A DNA stretch of 64,000 bases, taken from NCBI GenBank assembly GCA_052168315.1, contig JBQLZO010000097.1:1-64000 (forward strand). The letters run 5' to 3'. This DNA comes from JBQLZO01 sp052168315. GTDB taxonomy: Bacteria > Planctomycetota > Phycisphaerae > Phycisphaerales > UBA1924. Positions 8,347 to 19,898 of this stretch are shown here, in pieces (within the stretch, counting starts at the first letter, position 1; each line of letters starts with the position of its first letter). The notes under the pieces are model-generated. The model did no database searches. It was not told the origin of the DNA and worked only from the letters and a program-made list of their open reading frames with translations. Made by a program: the position numbers and the translations under genes.

Positions 8347-9510
8347 TTATCTGCCGAGGAAGTCCTTGACCTTGCTCCAGAACCCATGGGTTTCCGGGTG
8401 GATGGAGTGGTCGCCCTCGGTTTCGGCGAAGTCTCTGAGCAGTTTTTCCTGCTTCTCTGTGAGTTTCTTCGGGATCTCGATTCTCGTGATCAGGGCGATG
8501 TCGCCGCGCGATCCGGTGCGGAGGTTCGGGAGCCCCTTGTGCCGCAGGCGGATGATCTCGGCGTGCTGGGTGCCCTTTTTGACATTGACTTTCTCGGAGC
8601 CTTCGAGGGTGGGGACTTCGAGGTCGGCGCCGAGGGTTGCCTGGGCGATGGTCAGCGGGAGCGCCATGACGAGGTTGTCGGCCTCTCGTTCGAAGAACTC
8701 GTGCTCCTTGACGCGGACGACCACATGGAGGTCGCCACGGACGCCGGTGCCGTCGGGGCTGGCTTCGGGGGGCGGGGGCTCGCCCTCGCCGGAGACACGG
8801 ACGGCCTGCCCATCGCGGATCCCGGCGGGGATGCGGACCGAGAGGCGGCGCTGCCTGGGCACGCGTCCCTTGCCGCGGCAGGTCTCGCACTTCTCGGTGA
8901 CGATTTTGCCACGGCCTCGGCAGGTCGGGCAGGTGGTCTTGATCTGGAACATCCCGCCCATGCCCTGCTGGATGACCACGCCGTGCCCGCCGCAGGTGTG
9001 GCAGTTCTCGGGGTTCGAGCCGGGCTTGGCACCCGAGCCGGTGCAGTTGGCGCAGACATCGAGCCGGGTGAAGTCGACATCGCGGTCGCATCCGGTGAGG
9101 ACATCGTTGAGGGTGAGTTCGACCTCGGTCTCGAGGTCGTACCCGCGGGGCACGCCTCCGCGTCGGCCGCCGGCGCGTGCGCCCATGCCGCCGCCGCCCC
9201 CCCCAAAGATGTCGTTGAACATCGAGAAGATGTCCTCGACATTCATGCGTGAGAAGTCGTGACCCGCGGCGGCGCCGCGTGAGCGGAGTCCCTCGTGCCC
9301 GTACTGGTCGTAGACCCGCCGCTTCTGCTCGTCCGAGAGCACCTCGTAGGCTTCGGCGGACTCCTTGAACTTCGCCTCGGCCTCCTTGTCGCCGGGGTTG
9401 CGATCGGGGTGGTACTTCATCGCCATGCGGCGATAGGCGCGCTTGATCTCCTCTCCATCGGCGGTTCGCTCGATGGCGAGGATCTCGTAGTAGTCGCGTG
9501 TGGTCGGCAT
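8347..9510 (-). CDS. dnaJ: Chaperone protein DnaJ
   Basis: DnaJ delivers clients to DnaK and stimulates its ATPase. Starting at 9510 ([11 protein letters not shown]) the 387-residue protein shows a J-domain with HPD at residues 34-36, a Gly-rich region (FGGGGGG), and four complete CxxCxGxG zinc repeats ([32 protein letters not shown]), then the C-terminal substrate-binding domains. This is a full type I DnaJ. A further upstream in-frame codon at 9534 exists, but the chosen ATG matches the family start. It heads the dnaJ-grpE-fmdB unit. Confidence 0.96.
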   Translation of the reverse strand: MPTTRDYYEILAIERTADGEEIKRAYRRMAMKYHPDRNPGDKEAEAKFKESAEAYEVLSDEQKRRVYDQYGHEGLRSRGAAAGHDFSRMNVEDIFSMFNDIFGGGGGGMGARAGGRRGGVPRGYDLETEVELTLNDVLTGCDRDVDFTRLDVCANCTGSGAKPGSNPENCHTCGGHGVVIQQGMGGMFQIKTTCPTCRGRGKIVTEKCETCRGKGRVPRQRRLSVRIPAGIRDGQAVRVSGEGEPPPPEASPDGTGVRGDLHVVVRVKEHEFFEREADNLVMALPLTIAQATLGADLEVPTLEGSEKVNVKKGTQHAEIIRLRHKGLPNLRTGSRGDIALITRIEIPKKLTEKQEKLLRDFAETEGDHSIHPETHGFWSKVKDFLGR

Positions 9511-9602
9511 GGTGCTGGCGGTTCCTGGTGTCATTCGGGTCTTGCGGGTCTCGTCATGGGGGCTCGAATTAGCGGCTCATGTGTTTCGGGCGGGCACTCT
9601 TG

Positions 9603-10331
9603 TCAGGATCGAGGCCTGAACGGATTGCGCTGCGCCGGCTTCGGAGCTTGCGGGGGAGGCTGGCTGCAGATGACCCGTTCGTCGAGGGCGAGGGTGGAGA
9701 CCGGGATGGTGGCGCTGGTCCGGTGCTCCGCGGACTCGTCTGCAAAGGCCGTGCCGAATCGGACGACCACGCTCGGGGTTGATTCGCCGAGGGCGCTGCG
9801 GACCTGATCGCGCTCGCCGGCGCGGAGGCGGTGTTCGCGCCCGGGCGCGAGCGCGGGAATGGAGCGTGCGAGTGCGGCGGCGCAGGGGAGGGTCTTCAGG
9901 AGCGCCTTCGAACGCTCGTCAGCGGGTTCGATGGAGAGCCCGAAGAGCGGGGCATCGCCGATGTTTTCGATGACCAGATCGACGACATGGACCGGCGCGG
10001 CCGAGGAGGAGGCGCCGCGGATCTCGGTGCTCGGCTCGAAGCGGACATCGATCGCGGCTGCCGGCTTGGGGTTTGGCGGGAACAGGGGCGGCGCGAGGAT
10101 CGACCGGCGGTGGGAATCGCCATCATCGCCCTTGCCATCGTGGTCGGCGGTGGCCGGCGGCGGGATGGATGCGGGCAGTGTAAGGGGAACGGTGACCTGG
10201 ATCGGCATCGGGTCGGCGGCGCGCCTGGACCAGCGGGCGACGCCCGGGATGGCGACGATCGCGACGATGGCCGCGAGCACGAGGAAGCCGATCGAGCAGA
10301 TGAGCAGGATGGTGAGCAGCAGGTTCAGCAT
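9603..10331 (-). CDS. Membrane-anchored protein of unknown function
   Basis: I do not recognise the family. Starting at 10331 (MLNLLLTILLICSIGFLVL) the 242-residue product has one strong N-terminal membrane helix, a proline-rich linker and an extracytoplasmic domain with beta-strand character (VHVVDLVIENIGDAPLFGLSIE looks like a small immunoglobulin-like fold for a protein-interaction domain). It sits between a hairpin that probably ends the groEL1 transcript and dnaJ, 92 bases upstream of the latter. Co-transcription with dnaJ is possible but there is no direct evidence of a chaperone role. Confidence 0.6.
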   Translation of the reverse strand: MLNLLLTILLICSIGFLVLAAIVAIVAIPGVARWSRRAADPMPIQVTVPLTLPASIPPPATADHDGKGDDGDSHRRSILAPPLFPPNPKPAAAIDVRFEPSTEIRGASSSAAPVHVVDLVIENIGDAPLFGLSIEPADERSKALLKTLPCAAALARSIPALAPGREHRLRAGERDQVRSALGESTPSVVVRFGTAFADESAEHRTSATIPVSTLALDERVICSQPPPQAPKPAQRNPFRPRS

Positions 10332-10390
10332 CGCGCCAAGGTAGCACACCGGGGTCACTGGACGGGTTCCGGGCCCGTGCGGTTCACGAA

Positions 10391-10422
10391 ACGGGCCCGA
10401 GCGATGGCTCGCTCAGGCCCGT
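10391..10422 (-). terminator. Long GC-rich hairpin downstream of groEL1
   Basis: The bases form ACGGGCC / GGCCCGT outside and GAGCGA / TCGCTC inside with one C-A mismatch and a TGGC loop, a 13-pair stem. It lies 78 bases after the groEL1 stop and 60 bases before the next gene in the reading direction. There is no U-tract, so it may act as a U-less terminator or mRNA 3'-end stabiliser. Confidence 0.55.
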
Positions 10423-10500
10423 GCTCTCTCTCGCCTCTGTCGTTCGGCGCCGGTGCGGCGGCGGACGCGCGGGCACGCGCCCGGCCGCGGCGCGATTCGC

Positions 10501-12114
<1,614 letters not shown>

Positions 12115-12138
12115 TGCGCAACCCCTTCGGTGTCGCGG

Positions 12139-12170
12139 GCATCCGGGATCAGGGATCAGGCATCCGGTGA
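12139..12170 (+). repeat. Left arm of perfect 32-bp inverted repeat
   Basis: It begins GCATCCGGGATCAGG and ends GCATCCGGTGA. It is the exact reverse complement of 12585-12616 and contains the stop codon of the enclosed gene at 12156-12158, so the coding region ends inside the arm. Confidence 0.95.
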
Positions 12171-12551
12171 AGATGCGCGTTCGCTGGTTCCTTCGATGCT
12201 CCGTATCAGGCCGGAGAGTATCCGGCCGGTGTCTTTGAGGATTTGTCCCAGGCGAGCGGCGGGGTCGCATTCGAGAATCCCGAGCCGCATCGCCAACATG
12301 GTTTGTGTTTCCAACTCGAACAGTGAGCCACGAGCCATGCGGAGGAATCGCAGGTACTCCTGCCTCGTTCCTCTGCCGTAGCCCTCGGCGATATTGCTCG
12401 GCACCGAAACCGCCGATCGACGCATCTGGGAAGTCAGACCGAATCGTTCCTCGCGGGGGAAGGCTTTCGACAACTCGTACACGAGCAGCGCGGCCTCAAC
12501 CGCCGACTGCCAGACCCGAAGGTCCTTGTACGAGGTGATTGTCTCGCCCAT
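12156..12551 (-). CDS. Four-helix-bundle protein, 23S rRNA intervening-sequence (S23P/IVP) family
   Basis: The 131-residue protein has the family signature: [12 protein letters not shown] at the start, then [18 protein letters not shown] and a later helix [15 protein letters not shown]. Relatives are encoded inside intervening sequences of some 23S rRNA genes and, more often, as free-standing genes; Avd of diversity-generating retroelements has the same fold and binds nucleic acid. No member has a proven enzymatic activity. The gene lies inside a perfect inverted repeat within the groESL operon and is read in the operon direction, so it may be expressed by read-through. No reverse transcriptase is nearby. 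Confidence 0.88.
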   Translation of the reverse strand: MGETITSYKDLRVWQSAVEAALLVYELSKAFPREERFGLTSQMRRSAVSVPSNIAEGYGRGTRQEYLRFLRMARGSLFELETQTMLAMRLGILECDPAARLGQILKDTGRILSGLIRSIEGTSERASSPDA

Positions 12552-12584
12552 CCATGGTTCCTCACATCAACGATTCAGAACTCC

Positions 12585-12616
12585 TCACCGGATGCCTGAT
12601 CCCTGATCCCGGATGC
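12585..12616 (-). repeat. Right arm of perfect 32-bp inverted repeat
   Basis: It is the exact reverse complement of 12139-12170. It lies 34 bases upstream of the start codon of the enclosed four-helix-bundle gene and 24 bases after the groES stop. Confidence 0.95.
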
Positions 12617-12640
12617 CGACGGTCCACGCCGATCGAACGA

Positions 12641-12931
12641 TTAGCCTTCGATCACTCCCAGAATCTCACTCTCCCGCAAGATCAGGTGCGAATCGCCCTT
12701 GATCTCGACTTCGGTTCCGGCGTACTTGCCGTAGACGATCCGGTCGCCCTTCCTGACGCTCAGCGCGGCGGTCTTGCCGTTGTCCAGGCGCTTGCCGGGG
12801 CCGACGGCGACGACCTCGCCCTGCACGGGGCGCTCCTTGGAGGATTCGGGCAGGTAGAGGCCCGAGTCGGTGACATTGGATTTCTCGATCGGACGGACGA
12901 GGACGCGGTCTTCGAGTGGCTTGACACCCAT
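12641..12931 (-). CDS. groES: Co-chaperonin GroES
   Basis: GroES caps the GroEL ring. The 96-residue protein has the normal length and family landmarks: [12 protein letters not shown] at the N-terminus, a mobile-loop region ([19 protein letters not shown]), [23 protein letters not shown] and the terminal strand [13 protein letters not shown]. It is the only groES in the window and could serve both GroEL paralogues. The downstream groEL1 has been pushed away by the inverted-repeat element. Confidence 0.97.
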   Translation of the reverse strand: MGVKPLEDRVLVRPIEKSNVTDSGLYLPESSKERPVQGEVVAVGPGKRLDNGKTAALSVRKGDRIVYGKYAGTEVEIKGDSHLILRESEILGVIEG

Positions 12932-13038
12932 GGTTCGTTCTCCTGTTCGTTCATCCCGCGGTGGCGGGGTTGCTGGCTGATTTCTGTGGCGCTCACGGTG
13001 TGTCGCTCGCGCCTGTGGATCGGATCGGTGCGGTGGAA

Positions 13039-13674
13039 CTAGCCCGCCGGTTTGGTCGGGGGTGATGGTGTGGTCACGCCAGGTTTGCCACCCTCGCGCT
13101 CTTCATCGCTGTGGTTCGATGCGCCCGTGTGCTCCTCGACCTCCTCGACGCGGGTCGGCAGCTCGCGGAGGCGCTGCTCGAAGGCGGCGAAGCCGAATGG
13201 CATGGTCTCGTCGAGGTCGTTCGCCGGCTCGGCGTTGGGGCCCGCGGGCCTCGGCACGGCCGCGAGCACGCACTCGACGGTCGCGATGTCGGTCGGGAGC
13301 ACCGACACGGTGGTCGGGAGCCCCATGCCATCGTGCCCGATGAACAGGTACCCGGTGATGACATCGCAGATGGCATCGCGGTCGTGCCAGCGGGTCTTCT
13401 CGATGGTGCAGCGTCCGCGCGAGACATGGGAGCGGACCTCGCGGACGAGGAACTGGCGTCCATCGACGAGCGTGGCCCGGAAGAGCAGCTTGTCGCGGAA
13501 CTCTTCGGGGAGCACCGACGACATCGCGGCCTGCGATCGACCGAACCACTCGCCCCAGGTCACGAGGTGGTCCTCACGCCCGAGGTCGACCGCGCGCGGC
13601 ACGACCTCGCCCGTCGCGCGGAGCGTCGGGCCGGTGGTGGGAATCACGGGTTGGCCTGTGGTGGGGTTGGACAT
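13039..13674 (-). CDS. Conserved protein of unknown function between groEL2 and groES
   Basis: I do not recognise the family. From the ATG at 13674 ([15 protein letters not shown]) the protein has 211 residues. The first 30 are proline/threonine rich, the centre (about 40-160) looks folded with alternating beta strands ([38 protein letters not shown]), and the tail is acidic and disordered. No signal peptide or membrane helix is seen, so it is likely cytoplasmic. It is 93 bases after groEL2 and 107 bases before groES on the same strand, so a link to the chaperonins is worth testing but unproven. Confidence 0.6.
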   Translation of the reverse strand: MSNPTTGQPVIPTTGPTLRATGEVVPRAVDLGREDHLVTWGEWFGRSQAAMSSVLPEEFRDKLLFRATLVDGRQFLVREVRSHVSRGRCTIEKTRWHDRDAICDVITGYLFIGHDGMGLPTTVSVLPTDIATVECVLAAVPRPAGPNAEPANDLDETMPFGFAAFEQRLRELPTRVEEVEEHTGASNHSDEEREGGKPGVTTPSPPTKPAG

Positions 13675-13767
13675 TCGCTTCTTGGTGCGTCGTGGCGTTG
13701 ACCGGCGGGTGATTCCGTCGCGGGCGAGATCGCTCGGCACGGACGGGGGGTGCGGCGACGGGTTGTG

Positions 13768-15534
<1,767 letters not shown>

Positions 15535-15852
15535 CCCGTTGTCTCCTGAGTTGATCCGATGGTGCGTCCGCGAGGTGTCCGCGGCGTCGGGGCTGTTGTG
15601 TTCGAGTCCGCCGGGCGCGGCTGGGCGCGGCGGGTCAACGGCCACCGCCCGGGGCGTGGGCCGCTTGAAGTGGGCATGTGCAAACCCGGTGCCAGTCATC
15701 TTCGGGAGGATGGGGAGCCCGCTCCGGGTGCGATGTGCCACGATGCGGGTCCGCGGGGGCTCATCCCGGAGAGGAATGCCGGGCGTGATGGCAGGCCTGA
15801 CCCTTACCGGGCCGGCCGCCTGCCAAGGTGGCAGGCCAACGGCGGGCAGTGA
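15535..15852. other. Intergenic region upstream of groEL2
   Basis: No gene is evident. The region should hold the groEL2 promoter (reading left), but I see no convincing -35/-10 pair and no CIRCE repeat. A 7-bp GC stem (GCCTGCC/GGCAGGC, 15818-15836, 5-base loop) lies just past the stop of the neighbouring gene at 15853 and could mark its 3' end; no U-tract follows. Confidence 0.5.
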
Positions 15853-16863
15853 TCAGTACTCACCGATGAGCTGGCGCATCGTGGGCCCGGGGCGCCAGAG
15901 GGTTCTGGCAATGCGAAGCGAGTCGATGAGCGCTCCAGCCAGCCCGATGGTGATGAATACCGAGGCCACGAACACCAGCGCGCCGCCGATGGCGTTGAGG
16001 GTAAGCACAGCGGAGGAGCCGGCAGCGCCGCCGGAGGCCGTTGCCCAGAGTCGCATGGCGCTCCCGACGGTGGCGATGGCGGCGGCCAGAGCGATGGCGA
16101 GCAGGGTCTGGCGATCGACGCGTCCCGTTCTGAGGGCAAGGGATCGCTTGGCCATGTCGCGAGCCACAAACCTGAGCCCGAGACACGCGACCATCAGCGA
16201 GACGCCCAGGAGCAGGCGGGCGATGTCTCTCTCCGGGGAGAGGCTGGGCCCGAACATCGCGGGTGGCCCGGCCGAATCGATATACGCGATTCGAGCGATC
16301 GCCCAGAGCGATGGCACATACGCGGCGGTGCCGATGACCGCGGCCAGTGACTTCCAGCGGCGGGTCTCTCTGGAGGGTCTCACGATCGAGATCGCGCCGA
16401 GGAATGAGACGACGCATCCGGCGATGGCGATGAGCCCCAGCCATTCGCGCGGATCGCGCGAGATCGCCCACGCGTCATACAACTCGGTGGCGCGTCGGGC
16501 CCAGAAGGCCGCGACGACGACGAGCGCTCCGCCGATCCAGGCGACGAGCCCAGCGCCGACGAGACGCGGCGCGTACAGGGGAACGAACTCCTCGGCCTTC
16601 GGATCGACGCGATGGAGGATGGTGGCGCGGACGAGCGTGCCACACTCCGGGCAAGCGCCTCTGATCGAGAGCCCCTGGAGTTCGTAGCCGCACACAATGC
16701 ACGGGAGCGCGCCGATCAGGGAGACATCCATGCGGCCGGCGGCGTCCGGGGCGGGGATCGACGGGTCTCGTGGGGTGTCGGAGGGCGCGGGCCTCTGGTC
16801 CGGAGCGGGCGCGGGCGGATGGCCCTGATTCCCGTTCCGGCTGGATTGAGGCGGCATCTCCAT
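15853..16863 (-). CDS. Zinc-ribbon multi-pass membrane protein
   Basis: The 336-residue protein starts with about 50 proline-rich residues, then a zinc ribbon CIVCGYELQGL...CPECG (two CxxC pairs near residues 55-75) and six or so hydrophobic helices (for example VGAGLVAWIGGALVVVAAF and LNAIGGALVFVASVFITIG). The ribbon is like that of the tandem trio at 2559-4727, but the body lacks their WQR and GHxxFPL motifs, so it is a separate subfamily. It is transcribed away from the MoxR gene at 16943. Function unknown. Confidence 0.7.
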   Translation of the reverse strand: MEMPPQSSRNGNQGHPPAPAPDQRPAPSDTPRDPSIPAPDAAGRMDVSLIGALPCIVCGYELQGLSIRGACPECGTLVRATILHRVDPKAEEFVPLYAPRLVGAGLVAWIGGALVVVAAFWARRATELYDAWAISRDPREWLGLIAIAGCVVSFLGAISIVRPSRETRRWKSLAAVIGTAAYVPSLWAIARIAYIDSAGPPAMFGPSLSPERDIARLLLGVSLMVACLGLRFVARDMAKRSLALRTGRVDRQTLLAIALAAAIATVGSAMRLWATASGGAAGSSAVLTLNAIGGALVFVASVFITIGLAGALIDSLRIARTLWRPGPTMRQLIGEY

Positions 16864-16942
16864 TGACCGAGTCTAAACCGAATCCCGAGAATGGACACCG
16901 GGGCGGGCAAACCGGGCGCGCCCGGCGGGGTACCCTCGGGCC

Positions 16943-17875
16943 ATGAGCGACCACGGGCTGAGCACCCTCCGCGAGAACATCACGAGCGTCTACATCGGCA
17001 ACGCCCACGCGGTCGACCAGTTGCTGGTCTGCCTGCTGGCCCGGGGGCACGCGCTGATCGAGGATGTTCCGGGGGTGGGCAAGACGGTGCTCGCGACGAC
17101 GCTGGCGCGGTCGCTTGACTGCACATTTTCCCGGATCCAGCTCACACCCGATCTCTTGCCAGCGGATCTGCTGGGGGTCTCGGTGTTCGATCGCGAGCGG
17201 GGAGAGTTCGAATTCAAGCGCGGGCCGGTCTTCGCCAACATCGTGCTCGCGGATGAGATCAATCGCACGACGCCCCGGACTCAATCGGCCCTGCTGGAGG
17301 CGATGTCGGAGGGTGTGGTGTCGGTGGATGGGAAGCATCATCCGCTCGGGCGACCGTTCATGCTTGTGGCAACGCAGAATCCCTATGCGTTCGAGGGGAC
17401 TTATCCGCTGCCGGAGAACCAACTCGATCGGTTTCTGATGCAAATCGGTCTGGGGTATCCATCCGCGGCCGACGAGGCTCGGGTGATCGAGCAGCGTCCC
17501 GCGGAGACCGCGCTGCCGGACCTGGCCCCGGTGATGCACGCCGAGGATGTCGTGCGGGCGCAGCAGGCGGTGGATCGGGTGCGGCTTGATCGCTCGCTTG
17601 TTGAGTACCTTGTGGCGTTCGCGCGGGCCACGCGGGAGCATGAGGGGCTGCGTGTGGGGCTCTCGCCGCGCGGGTCGCTGGCGCTGGCGCAGGTGGCTCG
17701 GGCGACGGCGTTCCTGGCCGACCGGGACTATGTCGTGCCGGAGGACATATTCGAGAACGCGGTTCCGGTGGTGGCGCACCGGATCGTGCTGCGGTCTTCC
17801 GGTGCGGGCCTGGATCATGATGCTGGGCGGGCGATCGTTGAGGAGACGCTTCAGCGGGTGGCGAGCCCGGCGTGA
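16943..17875 (+). CDS. MoxR-family AAA+ ATPase
   Basis: MoxR ATPases act as chaperone-like remodelling factors, usually with VWA-domain partners. The 310-residue protein has the family layout: Walker A EDVPGVGKT (near residue 40), the FSRIQLTPDLLPADLLG segment, Walker B LADEINRTTPRTQSALLEAM, sensor 1 VATQNPYAFEGTYPLPENQLDRF, and the lid with SPRGSLAL. It stands alone here, without DUF58 or VWA genes next to it, unlike the second MoxR at 27013. Its partner is therefore unknown. It is divergent from the zinc-ribbon gene, 79 bases away. Confidence 0.92.
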   Translation: MSDHGLSTLRENITSVYIGNAHAVDQLLVCLLARGHALIEDVPGVGKTVLATTLARSLDCTFSRIQLTPDLLPADLLGVSVFDRERGEFEFKRGPVFANIVLADEINRTTPRTQSALLEAMSEGVVSVDGKHHPLGRPFMLVATQNPYAFEGTYPLPENQLDRFLMQIGLGYPSAADEARVIEQRPAETALPDLAPVMHAEDVVRAQQAVDRVRLDRSLVEYLVAFARATREHEGLRVGLSPRGSLALAQVARATAFLADRDYVVPEDIFENAVPVVAHRIVLRSSGAGLDHDAGRAIVEETLQRVASPA

Positions 17876-17946
17876 GCCTCATGGTTATGGGACTATTGTT
17901 CGACGATCCGTCTGCAAGGAGGCGCGTGGGGGGCTATCGTGTCGGG

Positions 17947-17968
17947 ACTTTCAATGATCATTGAAAGT
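17947..17968. promoter_or_regulatory. Perfect 22-bp palindrome upstream of mqnC
   Basis: The half-site is ACTTTCAATGA followed by its exact reverse complement. It is AT-rich in a GC-rich region and lies 87 bases before the mqnC start and 71 bases after the MoxR stop. A weak promoter (CTGCAA at 17912, TATCGT at 17935) would start transcription at its left edge. It looks like an operator for a dimeric repressor rather than a terminator. Confidence 0.5.
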
Positions 17969-18055
17969 TGATCGTTCGCGATGGCGGCGCTCCGGTGCGG
18001 CGATCGGGGCGGGGGCAGCGAACGGGTTTCTCTGCTCGGTCTGGAGACGAGTGCG

Positions 18056-19591
18056 ATGGATGCTGAACCGAGGCACATCACCGGAACGACGGGCTCGGAC
18101 GGATGCACCGACGGGTGGCGGACCACCTCGTTATACGCGCCGCCGCCGGAGCGTCCTGACGCCGATCCGCTCGACCCGGGGTTCCTCGCCGATGTCGCCG
18201 CCGGGGCCATCCGCATCACGCCGCAGCAGGCGCTCGATCTCTACGAGCGCGCCCCGCTGTCAATGCTCGGCCGCTTCGCGGATGCCCGCGCCCGCTCGCT
18301 GCATGGTGATCACCTCCGCACCTATGTCATCGACCGCAACATCAACTACACGAATGTCTGCTCGGCCAAGTGCACCTTCTGCGCCTTCCGCCGCGATGCC
18401 GAGGACCACGACTCGTACACGCTGAGCCACGAGCAGATCCACGAGAAAATCGCCGAGCTCTCGGCCATCGGCGGCACGCAGATCCTCATGCAGGGCGGCA
18501 TGAACCCCGCCCTCCCGCTCGACTGGTATCTCGAACTGCTCTCGGGCATCAAGCAGCGGTTCCCGCACATCCACATCCACGCGTTCTCCCCGCCGGAGTT
18601 CATCGAGTTCGTCAACTTCTTCAACCCGCCCGGCGACACGTTGGAAGCGCAGATCCGCTGGGTGATGGTCCGGCTGCGCGAGGCCGGGCTCGACTCATTG
18701 CCCGGCGGCGGCGGCGAGATCTTCGCGCCGGCGGTGCGGCGCAAGATCGGGCTCGGCAAGTGCGATGCCGAAGCCTGGCTCACCTGCATGTATGTCGCGC
18801 ACACGCTCGGCATGTTCACCTCCTCGACGATGATGTTCGGGCACATCGACGGACTGGCCGACCGCGTGCACCACATGCGGCTCACGCGCGAATGGCAGGA
18901 CCGCGCGCTGCTGGAAGCGTCGAAGCAGGTCGCCGAGGGACGCACCGCCGCGAACTCGCCGCACGCCATGGGGCACTACAAGGCGTTCATCTCCTGGCCC
19001 TTCCAGCGCGAGAACACCCCGCTGGGTCGGCTCAGGGAATGGGGGCAGCGCCCCGAGGAAGCCGGGCAGCCATACCCCGGCGATGTCGTGGCGAATGTCG
19101 ATGGCACCGGCACCAAGGAACTGCACCCGGAGTTCGGGCGGCGGCTCCGCATGGCCGGGGCGACCGCCTACCTCCGCACGCAGGCGCTCTCGCGGCTGGT
19201 GCTCGACAACATCTTCTCCATCGGTTCGTCATGGGTCACCATGGGTCCGCACATCGGGCAGGTGGGGCTGATGTTCGGCGCGAACGACATGGGCTCCGTG
19301 ATGATGGAGGAGAATGTGGTGTCGTCGGCAGGCACGACTTTCTGCCTCAACGAGCCGGTGCTGTGCCGGCTGATCCGCGATGCCGGCTTTGTTCCAGCGC
19401 AGCGCGACAACACCTACGACATCCTGAAGATCCACGACACCGCGGATGCGCCGGACCTGCAGGTGACCGACTGGTCGCAGCACCGCGTGAAGAAGCTGGC
19501 GCAGCAGGCCCCGCGGGCGGGATCGCCGGCCGACGGCACCGCGCTCAGCCTGACGATCGGCGCGACGGGGGATGGCTCGCGGGCGTCGTGA
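18056..19591 (+). CDS. mqnC: Cyclic dehypoxanthinyl futalosine synthase (radical SAM)
   Basis: MqnC cyclises dehypoxanthinyl futalosine in the futalosine route to menaquinone. The start at 18056 (MDAEPRH) has GGAG upstream; an earlier in-frame ATG at 17981 is possible. The radical SAM cluster motif is NINYTNVCSAKCTFCAF with Cys102, Cys106 and Cys109. Other family marks are GGTQILMQGG, HIHAFSPPE, LPGGGGEI, ANDMGSVMMEENVV and the NTYDIL end segment. These fit MqnC better than MqnE, though the two families are related. At 511 residues it is longer than usual (about 370), with about 45 extra residues before the core, an insertion near residue 350 (FGRRLRMAGATAY) and a longer tail. Its third-position C bias differs from neighbours. 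Confidence 0.88.
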   Translation: MDAEPRHITGTTGSDGCTDGWRTTSLYAPPPERPDADPLDPGFLADVAAGAIRITPQQALDLYERAPLSMLGRFADARARSLHGDHLRTYVIDRNINYTNVCSAKCTFCAFRRDAEDHDSYTLSHEQIHEKIAELSAIGGTQILMQGGMNPALPLDWYLELLSGIKQRFPHIHIHAFSPPEFIEFVNFFNPPGDTLEAQIRWVMVRLREAGLDSLPGGGGEIFAPAVRRKIGLGKCDAEAWLTCMYVAHTLGMFTSSTMMFGHIDGLADRVHHMRLTREWQDRALLEASKQVAEGRTAANSPHAMGHYKAFISWPFQRENTPLGRLREWGQRPEEAGQPYPGDVVANVDGTGTKELHPEFGRRLRMAGATAYLRTQALSRLVLDNIFSIGSSWVTMGPHIGQVGLMFGANDMGSVMMEENVVSSAGTTFCLNEPVLCRLIRDAGFVPAQRDNTYDILKIHDTADAPDLQVTDWSQHRVKKLAQQAPRAGSPADGTALSLTIGATGDGSRAS

Positions 19592-19898
19592 TCGCGATCG
19601 CGGGCCCCGGGGAGGGTCGCGGCCGACCGGATGATCGACACACTGCCAGGCGAACCGGGGTGCTGCTGCGGCGTACGCACATGGCTGATTGCAGCGGGTT
19701 CCGGCGGGCGAGGCCGGATCGTGATATCGGCTTGCGCCTGTTATTCTTGGAGGCGCGGCGATGGATGCCCGATCCTGATTCTCGGCGGGACGCCCGGTGA
19801 GTGGATCGGGGCGGGCGTGCCTCGCTCATCGGGAACCTGCTCGCCTTCGGCTCACGCTGCTCAGCTGCCCCCCCGCTCCTTTCGAGCTCGCATTCGAT
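19592..19898. other. Intergenic region between mqnC and the SLC13-type permease
   Basis: No gene, RNA or strong hairpin is seen in these 307 bases. Frames that run through it are short and lack family resemblance. Confidence 0.5.

Larger units (their letters stand above)
12139..12616. mobile_element. 478-bp inverted-repeat-flanked element carrying an S23P/IVP-type gene
   Basis: A perfect 32-bp inverted repeat (12139-12170 and 12585-12616) flanks a single gene for a four-helix-bundle protein. Each repeat arm contains the internal repetition GGGATCAGGGATCAGG. The element sits between groES and groEL1; 24 bases remain on each side, so without it the genes would be 48 bases apart, a normal groESL spacing. 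I see no target-site duplication. It encodes no transposase, so if it moves it must use another enzyme. That it is an insertion is inference from the symmetry and spacing. Confidence 0.7.

Noticed and set aside
12156..12551. Diversity-generating retroelement around the Avd-like gene
   Set aside because: There is no reverse transcriptase or template/variable repeat pair nearby; only the fold is shared with Avd.
12120..12640. Target-site duplication around the S23P element
   Set aside because: The bases just outside the two arms do not form a direct repeat of any convincing length.
12932..13038. CIRCE operator upstream of groES
   Set aside because: I looked for the TTAGCACTC/GAGTGCTAA pair here and upstream of groEL2 and did not find it.
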